From assembly GCF_036711975.1 (NCBI RefSeq), contig NC_091966.1, positions 10,361,501-10,425,500 on the forward strand: a stretch of DNA of 64,000 bases. Direction: 5' to 3'. Under the pieces are notes generated by a model. It did not search any database, was not told the origin of the DNA, and worked only from the letters and a program-made list of their open reading frames with translations. Positions 1 through 12,710 of this stretch are shown piece by piece. Each line of letters begins with the position of its first letter. The stretch's first letter is position 1. The translations under genes and the position numbers were made by a program. The DNA is from Onthophagus taurus (lineage: Eukaryota; Arthropoda; Insecta; Coleoptera; Scarabaeidae).

Positions 1-1240
1 TAAAAGACATAAACTTTCAATTTTACACTAACATCTAGAAAACGACACTGGCCCGAAATTGTAGATTCATCTATTTTTTCTATTGTAGAATTTCTTGGTG
101 TATCTAAGTGTCGTATCTAAGTCGGTTCTTAGACGTATGATGCAAATCGGACTTGAAATCGTATAGCGTGATTGGCGCTTAGCTTTATCCTTTAAAATAA
201 TTAGTGGTAGTATTGTAGGTCTTTCGCATTTATTCTGCATTTTTTCTAAGATAAGTTACACCTTTACCTACCAGACAGCATGAAAATCTCTAAAAACGAT
301 AAAATGTCGCTTAGTCAAGAGATGTATAACGCTGTCCAATTGTGGATCTTATTTAGCCTTGCTATGATTTTCTTTATTTTGTTGCTATGTTTTGAAAATT
401 ATTTGACTACGAATTATGGTCTCCAACATCAATTCAAATTAAGAGCGATGAATGGTGCTGTGTTTTGTAAAATTATTCTTGAATAGTTTTTAAAACATTT
501 TTAGTAAAAGCTAGGTAAAATTAAGCTAACTAATCTAATGTAATATTGCTATTTCCTGAAAATAACCTTATATCAATTTGATAAATATCAAATTATTCGC
601 TACTCATAGTTCCTCTATAAAACAATTTAAATATGTATTTAGGAATTTCCGGTCACGTAATTTCACGAAAAAATGTGAAATAATCGCCTAATGTCTTGCA
701 CGAAATTTTATAGTAGTATTCTTCTTTGAAGTACTAATTTACATGAAAAGAAAATGAGAATGAATTTAAGTAAAGTACTACTTCCGGTTGACGAATTTAA
801 TTCAAATTTTGACATAACATTTCCTTTTTGGTCTTATAATCATATGCCAAGTTTCATAAAGCTAGCTAATAACAGCTAAATAATATTTTCGATACGTCAC
901 ACCACTTCAGTCATGGGTCAAACCCGACACTTTCTAGTTCTAGTGTTAGTTTAATTGTTATTGAACTGAAAGTACAACCATATAACAATTTTGTTACTAA
1001 TAATATTTTTATATCGATATTAATTAAATTATCTTTCATTTTCAAAGTTTTTCCATATTTTTAATTTTAGCCAGGCACATTTTTTAAATTTAATTTTCCT
1101 GCCAAACGGTTAACTTCTAGCAACTTGACACGTGGCAAGTTATAAGTCAATAGAGATTGAAACATTTACAATTGACTTGTACTGATCTACTCCACTTACC
1201 TTGATTAAAATTTATTAAATAGAATCTTTTTGTTTTTCAG
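1..1240 (+). other. Intron of Sec71 upstream of the first in-window exon
   Basis: AT-rich sequence ending in a pyrimidine-rich tract and CAG acceptor at 1238-1240, directly before the first recognisable Sec71 exon. The preceding exons (DCB domain) are not visible, so they must lie to the left. A 68-codon ATG frame at 280-486 matches nothing I recognise and is not called. Near 934-952 there is a CTAGTTCTAGTGTTAGTTT word that recurs in an inverted-repeat element at 42.3-43.5 kb. Confidence 0.7.
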
Positions 1241-4200
1241 AGTGCCTTCTCAAGAAAGTGTAGACACCCACAGTGAAAACGACACAGCAATTACAGCAAA
1301 ATTCACTCATATCCTTCAAAAAGACGCCTTTTTAGTTTTCAGAGCATTATGCAAATTATCTATGAAACCATTACCAGATGGAACGCCAGATCCAAAATCC
1401 CACGAACTCCGATCAAAAATTTTATCACTACATTTACTCCTCTCAATCCTTCAAAATGCCGGTCCAGTTTTTCGTTCAAACGAAATGTTTATAACTGCAA
1501 TTAAACAATACTTATGCGTGGCATTATCTAAAAACGGGGTTAGTTCAATTCCGGAAGTTTTCGAATTATCATTAGCAATATTTCTTGCGTTACTATCAAA
1601 TTTTAAAATGCATCTAAAAAAACAAATTGAAGTTTTCTTTAAAGATATCTTTTTAAACATATTGGAAACTTCGAGTTCTTCATTCGAACATAAATGGATG
1701 GTGATTCAAGCGTTGACAAGAATTTGCGGAGACGCTCAAAGTATCGTCGATATTTATGTGAATTACGATTGCGATTTATCCGCTGCGAATCTTTTCGAAC
1801 GATTAGTTAATGATTTATCGAAAATTGCTCAAGGTAGACATGCCTTGGAACTAGGGGCATCGCCAAATCAAGAGAAAAGTATGAGAATTAGAGGATTAGA
1901 ATGTTTAGTTTCTGTACTTAAATGTATGGTTGAATGGAGTAAAGATTTGTATGTTAATCCTAATTTACAATCAACTGTTGGGGAACAACTAATAGTTAGG
2001 GAACCGGATACAACGTCCCTGAAATCTCATGGTGGATCAAGTACTAGTTTACATTCTAGTGAAAGCTCCGCTGGAAATAAAGAAATTTTGGATTCTCCTG
2101 AACAATTGGAAGTGCTTAAACAACAAAAAGAGGTAAGATTTGTATTAATTTGGATTTTAAGCTTTAAAATTTTAATATAAATAATTTTAATTTTTTTTTG
2201 TAAGGTTTGGGAAGCTGGAATTGATATGTTCAATAGAAAACCAAAACGAGGTCTTTCATACCTTCAAGAGCAAGGTTTATTGGGCACCACACCACCGGAA
2301 GTAGCAAAGTGGTTACTTTCTGATGATCGCTTAGATAAAACATTTATCGGCGACTTCTTAGGTGAAAACGACGAGTTCTGCAAAGAAGTAATGTACAGTT
2401 ATGTGGATGAAATGGATTTTAACGACATGGACATTGTGGCTGCTTTAAGACATTTCTTGGACGGTTTTCGTTTACCAGGGGAAGCCCAGAAAATCGATCG
2501 ACTTATGGAAAAATTCGCCAGCAGATACTGTGGATGTAATCCGAACAACGGTCTTTTTGCTAGTGCCGATACCGCTTATGTACTTGGATTTTCAATTATA
2601 ATGTTAACAACCGATCTTCATTCGCCGCAAGTTAAGAACAAAATGACTAAAGAACAATATATTAAATTAAATAGGGGAAATACTGAAAGTAAAGATGTAC
2701 CGGAAGAGTATTTATCGCAAATTTACGATGAAATAGCTGGACATGAAATTAAAATGAAATCGGTTGTAAATAAACCTGGAAAACATCAAATAAATAGTGA
2801 AAAAAGGAGGAAGATTTTATGGAACATGGAAATGGAAGTGATATCAACGGCAGCTAAAAATTTAATGGAAAGCGTTTCGCATGTTCAAGCACCTTTTACA
2901 ACTGCGAAACACTTAGAGCATGTTCGTCCGATGTTTAAAATGGCTTGGACGCCTTTCTTGGCAGCATTCAGCGTTGGATTACAAGATTGCGATGATCCGG
3001 AAGTTGCTTCGTTATGTTTAGATGGTATCAGATGTGCTATTAGAATAGCGTGTATTTTTCATATGAGTTTAGAAAGAGATGCATATGTCCAAGCTTTAGC
3101 TAGATTTACTTTATTGACAGCAAATTCGCCCATTATGGATATGAAAGCAAAAAATATCGATACAATAAAAACATTAATAATGGTAGCACATACTGATGGA
3201 AATTACTTGGGAAATAGTTGGTTGGAAATTCTAAAATGTATTTCTCAATTGGAATTAGCCCAGTTGATTGGAACGGGAGTTAGGCCACAATTTTTAGCTG
3301 GACCTGGACATAAACCTCCTGATCCTAGTTCAAAGGAACATATCGGTCAAACAAGTTCTCAAAGTGTTGTAGTGGCTGTAGATAGAATATTTACAGGATC
3401 AACAAGATTGGATGGTGACGCAATTGTAGATTTTGTAAAAGCACTTTGTCAAGTATCATTGGATGAATTGGCTTATCATAGTCAACCAAGGATGTTTTCT
3501 TTACAAAAGATTGTCGAAATATCTTATTACAACATGGGAAGAATTCGTTTGCAATGGTCGAAAATCTGGCAAGTTTTAGGAGAACATTTTAACACGGTCG
3601 GATGTAATTCAAACCAAGATATTTCATTTTTCGCCGTCGATAGTCTTCGTCAACTTTCGATGAAATTCATTGAAAAAGGTGAATTTGCTAATTTTAGATT
3701 TCAAAAAGATTTTTTACGTCCATTTGAACATATAATGAAAAAGAATCGTTGCTCTACAATTCGTGATATGGTCGTTCGTTGTGTTGCGCAAATGGTTAAT
3801 TCTCAAGCGACAAACATCAAATCTGGTTGGAAAAATATCTTCTCAGTGTTTCATTTAGCCGCAAGTGACCAAGAAGAAGGTATTGTTGTATTAGCTTTTC
3901 AAACAACAGGAAAAATTATCAACGAATTATACGAAAAACAATTTTCTTCAATGATCGATTCCTTCCAAGACGCCGTCAAATGTTTATCTGAATTTGCGTG
4001 TAACGCACGATTTCCTGATACAAGTATGGAAGCTATTCGACTTGTTCGAACTTGTGCATTAAGCGTGCATTCTGCTCCACACTTATTTGCTGAACATGTG
4101 GGGATGGAAAATGATGTGGCTGTACCGGAAGATGATAGAGTTTGGGTACGCGGTTGGTTTCCGTTATTATTTTCGTTATCTTGCGTTGTAAATCGTTGCA

Positions 4201-5498
4201 AATTGGATGTAAGAACTCGAGCATTAACCGTTTTATTTGAAATTGTTAAAACGTACGGAGATTCTTTCAGTCCACATTGGTGGAAAGATTTGTTTAAAGT
4301 TTTATTCAGGATCTTTGATAACATGAAATTACCGGAACATCAAACGGAAAAAGCTGAATGGATGACGACGACTTGTAATCACGCTTTATACGCAATCGTA
4401 GATGTTTTTACACAATACTTCGATGTTTTGGGGCCGTTATTATTAGAAGAATTATACGCCCAATTACATTGGTGTGTACAACAACACAACGAACAATTAG
4501 CACGATCAGGAACGAATTGTTTAGAAAATTTGGTGAATTCAAACGGACATAAATTCGACGAAAACACGTGGGATAAAACGTGCCAATGTATGTTAGATAT
4601 ATTTAACAGTACAATTCCCTCGGCGTTATTAACTTGGAAACCCGATCCAAATCAATCTAATCCAACGATTGTTGAAAATGGTGATGTTAAACATGGAATT
4701 CTTAAGCGTCCCAGCATCCCGTACGATAATAATAAAAACACTGATGCGGCGTTATTTAACGGATTAGTTATAAAAACAGCCGTCCAACTTGAATTGATAC
4801 AAACGATAGATAACATCGTTTTTTATCCGGCAACATCGCGCAAAGAAGACGCCGAAACTTTAGCTTTGGCAGCCGCTGATATGACCGGAAATGGAATTCT
4901 AACAGAAAGCCAACGAGAAGAACAAGGAATGTATAGATTAATAAGCTCCCCTCATTTATTACAACTCACAGATTGTTTATTACAATCTCATCGATTTGCT
5001 AAGGCGTTTAATATGGATCACGAACAAAGAAATTTGTTATGGAAAGTTGGGTATAGAGGGACCGTTAAACCGAACCTTCTAAAACAGGAAACTCAAAGTT
5101 TGGCTTGTTCGTTGAGGATATTATTTAAGATGTATTGCGATGAAGGAAGGAGACAACATTGGCCTATTATACAAACTCGACTTATTGCAGTGTGTCAAGA
5201 AGCTTTGGAATACTTTTTGAGATTGCAAAGTGAATCTCATAGAGATTCTTGGACTTCTTTATTATTACTTGTATTAACAAGACTATTAAAAATGCCGGAT
5301 GATAGAGTAAGTTCAAAAATGTTGCGTGTTTTAAATAATCAAACTAATTTATTTCTTTTTTAGTTTGCTGTACATGTATCTAGTTACTATCCTCTATTAT
5401 GCGAAATAGTATGTTTCGATTTAAAAGCAGAGTTGCGATCGATATTGCGAAGAGTATTTTTGCGAATTGGTCCAGTTTTCAGGATAACAACCACTTAA
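1241..5498 (+). CDS. Sec71: Brefeldin A-inhibited guanine nucleotide-exchange protein (Sec71/BIG, ARFGEF1/2 orthologue), 3' part
   Basis: Guanine nucleotide exchange factor that activates class I ARFs at the trans-Golgi and endosomes for clathrin/AP-1 coat recruitment (family knowledge). Three exons are visible: 1241-2132, 2205-5306 and 5364-5498, with introns of 72 and 57 bp. Exon 1 enters in split phase and gives about 297 codons, exon 2 gives 1034 and exon 3 gives 44 plus TAA. The HUS box NYDCD is at 1761-1775. The Sec7 domain (about 2229-2795) begins at FNRKPKRG and keeps the catalytic glutamic finger in LPGEAQKID (Glu codon 2481-2483) and [13 protein letters not shown]. The C-terminal HDS region includes a DUF1981-like block and ends in [12 protein letters not shown]. 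About 1375 residues are present of the family's usual 1650-1850; the DCB domain is off the left edge. The brefeldin contact Tyr is Phe here (see findings). Very sure of the family; BIG1 versus BIG2 is moot, since insects usually have one gene. Confidence 0.97.
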
Positions 5499-6300
5499 AG
5501 AAGATTAAAAACAGTGAGATATACATCAAAATACATGTGATTATAACAATGATAAATTCAATTATTATTACTACCTAAACAAAGTATAAAAAGAATAAAT
5601 CGAAAAATTCGTAGAAAATTCTTATAAAAGGAAAAAAAATAGTAATTAGGTTACATTCCAGGTCTCCTAAAAAATTATTTCAATTAACCATAAAATTGAA
5701 TTAAAAAAAAATAGTGTTTATGTCTTTCTCATATACAAATAACCAGTTTATAAAATAACACTACTTTTCTACTCACTTAAAAGAATGAAATTTTATTAAT
5801 TAATTCGTTTTGAATAAATAGTAATAATCTAAAAAATGTATACAATTTCAAACAACAAAAAAAAAGTATGAATTAATCAAATAGTTTCTATGTTTAGATA
5901 AAGAAATAAACTTTCATGTACGTTAGTCTGTAATTGATTTAAATAAAAACTTAAGGATCGTCTCGCAATTCTGTACAGGCTTAGGAAAAGGATGGCAGAA
6001 ATATGTATTATGTGCCTTCAAATTGAAACAAAAAAAGAACTTAATAAGTAAGAAGAACATAACGTGAATGACAAAAAAATGTTACGTACATAAGAATATA
6101 AGTTTTAAAGTTGTTATGTACTTCTAATGTAAAAAAAAATCAATATTTATAGTCTTTATTTAATTAAAACACTTATGTATCGGTTATGTTGATGTAAATA
6201 TGTCCACATCTACTATTAAAGTTGTATAATTAACTAGTGACATATTTTATTGTTTTTCCTATTTAAAAACGTATCAGAAAAATAACAAAAAATACATCAT
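5499..6300 (+). other. Sec71 3' UTR and AT-rich downstream DNA
   Basis: Follows the TAA stop. Several AATAAA hexamers are possible poly(A) signals, the first at about 5594-5599 and others near 5812, 5904 and 5942. No coding potential or recognisable repeat is seen. Confidence 0.5.
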
Positions 6301-6439
6301 AAAACTATACATTTTTTAAATACGAATAGTAATACTTACAGATATATGCTCTAATAGAAGCAATAGAAAAAATAATAATGGTAATACTAAATAACAATGA
6401 TTAATTTTGTGTTGTTAAATAGCTCTTAATAGACAACTC

Positions 6440-7140
6440 CTACAGCGATAAAATAGTACTCAAGTTAAGGTATGAAGTCGAAGGAAGAGCACACAAATCA
6501 ATGATGGACTATATAACGTACACAAGATTAATGAGATATGCATAAGTATAAGGCATTAAAGTCATTAGAGAAGTAGAGTTAAATACAGATTATTGATTAC
6601 TAATAACTGATACAACTTTCAGAACGCTAAAAATGCTAAAATAGAAGAGTTAGAGAAGACCAAAAAATAATTAGAATACTAAAATAAGTTAATGGATATT
6701 CTAAATATATGAAAACACACAAGCAGGCAGAGACAGAACCACATAGTATATTATATACATGAGAACACACTAATAGAACAGTAGAAATGAGTAAGGAGTT
6801 ACATTTAGCTTTTGTGGAACTAAGAGAAGCGGTTGATACAGTACTGAAATAGATTATTACTGACTAACACTTATGAATACCTTCGATCTAGTCTATGCAG
6901 ACGATATAATATTGATAGCAGGTAAAAAAACTGAACTATCAAGAAAAATTATCATCTGAAGAGCATGCTCAATGTAACGAAAGTGGAAGAACATAAAAAC
7001 ATGAATGTACCATTACTATTAAGATTGGGAAAATAGACAAAAAGATACAAAACAGAATACAGAAAGTAAGTAATACCAAATCAACAACATAATAGTTAAA
7101 ACGGAAGTAAGAACCAATACAAAAATAAGAATTTGCAAGT
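6440..7140 (+). mobile_element. Degenerate non-LTR retrotransposon (RTE-like) fragment, endonuclease end and reverse transcriptase
   Basis: Conceptual translation in shifting frames resembles insect RTE-like LINEs. An endonuclease-end block (MDYITYTRLMR then ELNTDY) is near 6500-6600, followed by a QAG block near 6723, KELHLAFVELREAVDTV near 6790-6840 and the RT active-site box YADDIILIAG near 6897-6930. Stops and frameshifts are frequent, so it is dead. It lies between the convergent genes Sec71 and CP110. The order of the blocks matches one element read left to right. Confidence 0.7.
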
Positions 7141-7149
7141 CGGTTTGGG

Positions 7150-7960
7150 TGGACATCAAGGCAATTGCTTATTTACAGTAAACATATTTAAGTCTTGATG
7201 TAAAACGCGATTTGATAAGAACCAGGGAACGTTACATAATGGAACGACAACCCGGACGTGGATCTTCATCTCGTTGAGAATTGATGCGTTTCTTTTTCTT
7301 GCTGCACAAGATCTGTCCCCAGCACTACATTTCAAAAGCGTCAATTTTGCATTTGTGGTGGGAAGTGTTGTATTTGCAGCGTATTTCTTCGGTCCACTAT
7401 CATTAGTTTAGGAATAGCGAGATTTACTTTCAACCACAGTACGCGGCTTTAGTTAGTACTTACCGGAAATATTCCTGCAAAGTCGATGGCTAGTATACTT
7501 GTATCTTCCCATTTTTCTTATCATAGATGGCCATCCTTTTTGGCGAAGAGTTTTTTTCAAGAACTTTTACTTTCTTGAATCAGTCGTGGATTTCGTTTCG
7601 GTTCTGCTATTCTTCTAGTTCAACACATATCTTCTTGCTGTAGTTGTCTTTGTCTTGTTGGCATTTCTTCTGTATTTGTTTGACTAATTGTCTGTACAAG
7701 GTTCTACCTTCCTGAGTGTGAATGCTCTCATCTTCACTATTTTCCTCTCTTCATAAGCTTTATTGTTTCTTGGGTGATCCAGTGCTTATGTTGCTTACAC
7801 TCCTGTCTCCTTTTGTATATTTCATTACATTTGAGAGCTTAGGCTGTATTTCCGCCTTGAAGATCTGGATTTCTTCCAGTATCATCTTATTGGCTTTAGG
7901 TGTCTTTTTTATTGTTTTTAGTATTAATCTATGTTCCATCACTAGTAGTTGATAGACGGA
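7150..7960 (-). mobile_element. Degenerate LINE fragment in opposite orientation, RT core deleted
   Basis: On the minus strand, 7960-7440 reads like the linker between endonuclease and RT of insect LINEs (WITQETIKLMKRG, LYRQLVKQIQKK, CVELEE, PKRMAIYDKNGK). At 7344-7150 it reads like the RT C-terminal region (IDAFEM, then RNASILNEMKIHVR). The RT palm between them is missing, so this looks like one internally deleted copy. It abuts the oppositely oriented copy at 6440-7140. The exact family is uncertain. Confidence 0.6.
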
Positions 7961-8576
7961 CGCGCAATCGGCACCTGGGAAGGTTTTGCAGTTGGTTACT
8001 CATGTTTTGAGCTTCAGTCGACGATGATGAAATCAATTTGATTGCTGAATCTGTTCCTTGATCACTTTCAAGTATAGTCGGCGCGAATGATTCTTGGGTA
8101 ACTCCTTTAGTTTGAGACTGTTTATTCTCGTTCGTTTTTCCTGAAAAATATACTGTGGAGCACATATTATGATTTTATTTGTATTTAAGCTAAAATTAAA
8201 TTTATTGAAATGGTTTCAATTATTAAAACGCCAGTTTGTATGGATTTTAGGAAAATTCTAAATAGAATTAAACAAAGTATAATAAAATATACTTAATTTT
8301 TTAAAAGATTTATTGGATTGACATCTTTAAGCAAGCATAAAATGTACTAAAAACGAGCCTAATTCTAAATTTGGCATCAATATACATAATTATTATAAAA
8401 AATCATCAATTTTAATTAAATTGCTTTTTTTTTTAATTGATTTTTTACCATGTAAGGCCACAGTCATAAGACACAATTATTAATTACATAGAAATGTTAC
8501 ATGTCAACAATAATTCTAAATTGTTAATTAGATGACAGAAGCAATAAAGAATTATTAAGTGATTCTATTAAAAGGG
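7961..8576. other. Gene-free spacer and CP110 3' UTR
   Basis: A 78-codon minus-strand frame at 7929-8165 is Ser/Thr/Gln-rich and unrecognised; it may be the front of the adjoining LINE fragment. The AT-rich remainder contains TTTATT (minus-strand AATAAA) at about 8309-8314, a candidate CP110 poly(A) signal. Confidence 0.4.
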
Positions 8577-10464
8577 CTAACTTAGTCTAGAATGTCTAGA
8601 ACTTCTGGAAGTCCTGCCTGAAATTGACCCCTTTGATCTTGGTCTTTTCAATTTTTCCTTCAATCTTTCCCTATCGATTCTTATAACAGACATTTTTTCT
8701 GAAGTTGTTATTTCGAAGAAAACGCGATGGAAAGCTTCAACAGCAGCAGAAACCTTAAAAAATTAAATTAAATTATGAATTATTTTTCGATTTAAATTTT
8801 ACCTGTTGAATAAGCCTTCTATGTAATTCAACATCTGATTCATTTATATTATCAGCACATTCTGAGTGAAGTTCCATTGCGCATATTAAAGCATCTTTTA
8901 TAGTTTGTATAAGTCCTTGAACTCGTTCACTTCTTAATAACCTTCTTGTTAAGTACCCTCTAATGTGTGCTTGAATTACAGAAGCAGCCCAATTCTAGTC
9001 CAGAAAGAAAAAGAAAATAATATATAAATAAATAGAGGATAATTAATTGATGAAATACCATTTTTATATAATTGTCCCTATTTAAATCACCAAATAATTT
9101 CCTATTGCAACCTCTTAATGTTTTTGAACCTTCAATAATCGAAGAAGTATAAACAACTTTGGGTTCAATATCAATAATATTTATAGGAAGACTATCAGTA
9201 AGTTTATTGTGATCATTAATAATTTGGATGTTTGATGATAATTTGGATGATAAACCATGAATTTGTGGAGATTCAAAAGTGTCTGGTGTATAATATATGC
9301 TTCTCTCTGATTGTGGATTATAATTTAATGGTTTATTAATAGCCGGTATAGTTAAACACTCTTCAGTTAATTTGGTATAAGATCTTAATCGAACAGTTTG
9401 CTCCATTCTTTGTTTCTCTAATAATTCTAAAATTTGTTTCGAATACGATTCTGGAATCGCATTTAAAATATTTGTTAGTTTTTCTTGATCGTTTTGATCT
9501 AATGATAAATCTTTAACCAATGGAAAATCCCAATGATTTATTTGATTTTCTTCAAATTTTTCATCACATTCTTTATTTTCATTATCATATTTGTCATGAT
9601 CCTCATAAAAACTTGTTTTTTCTATATCTCCATCAACAGTAATATCTTTAGATAACACAGTAATATCACCTTGTGTTGAATGACTTGAATGATCAGAGAT
9701 ATTTTTTAATTCTGATTCAGTTTCTGAACAAAAATCAGATTTTGTTAAATTTAATTTATCTTGACCCTCTTCGTTTGGTGTTGAAGCAATAAGTCCTTTT
9801 ATTGGAACATTATTTAATTGAGATTCATCATTATGACGTTTTAAATGTTCCAATAACATTGGGCTGGGAGTTTCCAACACATAAGAATCACTTCGAATTA
9901 ATTTTGGTTTTCCAATTTCATCATTTGGCATTATTTCATCAAGGTTAGAAGTGGAATCAATTTGTGGTGGGGTTTCAATCTCATTTTCAATTATATTTTT
10001 GATTACTGAAGTGTTATTTTCAAAATTTGTTATTACTTTAAACTCGTTATTTGTATATTGAGATACTTGCAGATCGCAACACAATTTTGATTGTTTCTTA
10101 ATACTAATTTCATCGCTTGGCGTTGGAAGCAAAGTGTTCTCATCAAAAAATGATAATTGATGCTCTAAACTTTCTGTTAATAAATTAACATTGTCTAATT
10201 TTGGAAGATAATATCGAGTGATGTACTCTCGAAGCTCTCGTTCTCTCTTCAATCGTTTCTCAAGTTTTATAGCTTGGTGCTTATATTTCAATAATTCTTT
10301 TCGTTTTGCGCTCGTTACCTGAATATAATGTAAAAAAATTATATCAAAAGAAGAAAAATGAAATTATTAGTAATTACCACAGGTGGTAAAATGGGTACGC
10401 CGTTAATTTTGATACAGGAAACATATTTTCGCTTTTCATTAACTATTTTTTCTAACATTTTCAT
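8577..10464 (-). CDS. Cp110: Centriolar coiled-coil protein CP110
   Basis: CP110 caps the distal end of centrioles and restrains axoneme/cilium growth; it binds calmodulin and centrin in vertebrates (family knowledge). Four exons give a 571-residue protein: 10464-10378, 10318-9059, 8994-8803 and 8753-8577, with introns of 59, 64 and 49 bp and all junctions in phase 0. The N-terminus has the family block IKINGVPILPPV followed by KRKELLKYKHQA and a basic helix. The middle (about residues 90-445) is acidic, Ser/Asn-rich and poorly conserved. The C-terminus reads AASVIQAHIRGYLTRRLL, then a helical block and AFHRVFFEITTSEKMSVIRIDRE, matching the vertebrate CP110 tail. IQAHIRGYLTRR is a complete IQ motif. 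The protein is shorter than human CP110 (about 1000 aa). It lies tail to tail with Sec71 across LINE debris. The start was chosen at the first ATG of the conserved block. Confidence 0.88.
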
Positions 10465-10849
10465 CGATTGACAAGCACTTTATCGGTTTATCAAAGCGAA
10501 CATTACAAAAAGTTTGTTCGAATTTTATTGAGATATGTCATAAACAAGTTGTTAGGTTAGGGTTTTCTGTTTTACCGGCTCATTTTAACTTTTTTTAATG
10601 GCTCCATCTATCAGATATAGATAGATCTATGACTTTGAGAGGAAAATTTTAAATTCTAAAGAAATGTGTTATTTTAATTCTTTCTTTTCTGTTTGTTTGG
10701 CAATGTTTGATAAAAACGATTCTATGGTGAAGTAATATATAATATACTACTTCATTGAAAAAGCTGTTGAAGAAGAAACACATAAAATGTGGTGAAATGT
10801 ATGCATGACGAAAAAACAAAAGGAAAATTCTTGGCATGAGGAAGTAATA
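10465..10849. other. CP110 upstream region
   Basis: Short 5' flank of CP110, then AT-rich DNA with no recognisable gene. A minus-strand 105-codon frame (10649-10966) runs antisense to the transposase relic that follows and is not called. Confidence 0.4.
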
Positions 10850-11209
10850 ATAACAGCTCATAATACTAACGATTTTCTGAAACTGTTTCCAAAAGCAACT
10901 ACGTAAACAATCAATTACTTGTAAATTACGACCTGGGCAAACAAGTTCCACCCACAAAACATTCATAATGCTGTTGAATGTGGTGTAACTAAATCAGTAA
11001 GCCTATAATGTAGTAGTGATATGGGGTATGACCAGTGATGGGCGCTGGGTAAATACCCGGCGGGTAGGTATTTATAAAATGGGTATTTATCTGGGTATTT
11101 ACCCCGGCCCAGGGTAAATACCCAAACAGTACACATAAAAGTGATAAGAAAATGTAGAGGAACATGATGAAATGGTTCCACTTGAGCTTTGCCACAATTT
11201 TGACCGCAT

Positions 11210-11560
11210 CATTTACGCCAGTTCTTCTTCGTAGGTCATTTTGTATATGGTCCCTGAGGGTTTTACCCTTGTTTTACCCAGCATCGACCTCTCCATCTTT
11301 CTTTGCGTTACTTTGAGCCTTCTGGTAATGGCCACCGTTAATGTTAAAGTTTCGGAACCGTATGTCATAACCAAAGGAGGAAGCACGCATTGATTGAAAG
11401 CCTTTCTTTTCAAATATACAGGAATATCGCTGATGAAGATGTCTCTAAGTTTCCTGTAGGCTGCTCATACGAGTATTGTCCTTCTGTTTAGTTCGCGCTT
11501 GTTTGATTATTATCTCTCGATACGCCTCATGGCCAAGATATATGAAAAGACAAAAAGAGA
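11210..11560 (-). mobile_element. LINE (RTE-like) RT C-terminal fragment inside the hAT element
   Basis: The minus strand from about 11470 to 11213 reads AAYRKLRDIFISDIPVYLKR, then FNQCVLPPLVMTYGSETLTL, then LKVTQRKMERSMLG. This is a well-known C-terminal RT signature of insect endonuclease-reverse transcriptases. It is open for 66 codons (11413-11213) and then degenerates. On the opposite strand near 11715-11820 is another LINE-like tail (RKRSRG and a GAAGAAGAA run), so more than one insertion is likely. Confidence 0.75.
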
Positions 11561-12329
11561 TAGAGTTAGGCACAAAATTGTAAGAGAAATTTGTGGATTC
11601 GGAGATGTCATGAGATTTGCTAGGGCAAAATAAAAAAATTTAATGAATACTTCCAAAGAATAGAAGAAACCTGGCTGATTAAGACAGCAAGAGACCAAAG
11701 ATTAGCTAGAAAAAGATCCCGGGGGACCAGGAAGTTGGATTTCCAGCTCTAATTAAACACCAATGATGCGTAAAAAACAGGTTACAACCTGAATAAAAGA
11801 AGAAGAACAATAAGTTCTTAAACGAACTACTTAATTTTTAATTGGAAATCAACAATCTCATGGATCTTGGAATCTTGGATTTGATGGAAGTGTAATATGA
11901 CTCAAAAAGAATCAAACAACAAGAATTAATGAAGCACAAAAACTGAATTTAGTCATTAATATTAGACTTATACTCAATTCAGGACATTCAAAGTTGTTTT
12001 TCGATCATTAAAGAAATCGTTAAATATTTTCGAAGAGTATTACGTAAACGAGAGTGGTCGGTAGTGAAAATATAAACTTTCCCGAAATATATGTACACTT
12101 TAAAGCTAATAACACCAGGAATGTGTATAAATTTGTTAGACAGTTAAGACAAAGGCACAAATCGCACACAGCTCTATGCTGAGATGGAACAGGAAAAATA
12201 ATATGTGATAGTGAAATGAATGACATTTGAAAAAATTATTTCCAAAACCTATTAAGCATAGAAACTGATTTGGAAATAGACAACAGTCCGTCACACCAAA
12301 GAAAGGATAGTGTCATGGAAAGGCATCAG

Positions 12330-12710
12330 GGATTAATGACATGTTAGAGCTTGGAACAAGATTTGCAAAATTTATACGTTCAGCATCAGTTTCATCTCTC
12401 CAAGGCTATCCAAAATAAGGACTATTCGTCCGCGTAGCGCAAATTACTTAGGTATTGTCATTAATGTTTATACCTTTTTGGGTCCAATCCAGTTGTTTAA
12501 ATGCACTCTCCAGGACTGTGATGAACAATTTGGGTTCAACATTACATCGCCTTGTCTTACTTCACGCCCAATGGGTATTTGGTCAGTACTTTCATGCAAT
12601 TTTACCGTCATTGTAGCATTCTTGTAAATGTTATAAATAAGTTTTGGTGTATCGATAATGGACTCTGCATTCTTGAAGTACTTGCAAAACTGCCACCAAC
12701 TCAATTTAAT
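12330..12710 (-). mobile_element. LINE RT palm fragment inside the hAT element
   Basis: The minus strand from 12704 reads KLIYNIYKNATMTVKLH, then IPIGREVRQGDVM, then after a frameshift LSNLRYADE near 12420-12450. VRQGD and YAD(D) are conserved RT boxes of RTE-like LINEs, and the second Asp of YADD is Glu here. Same strand and order as the C-terminal fragment at 11210-11560, so both may come from one broken insertion. Confidence 0.7.

Noticed and set aside
280-486. 68-codon ATG frame with a hydrophobic stretch
   Set aside because: Lies in a Sec71 intron, AT-rich, no recognisable homologue; chance frame or unsupported.
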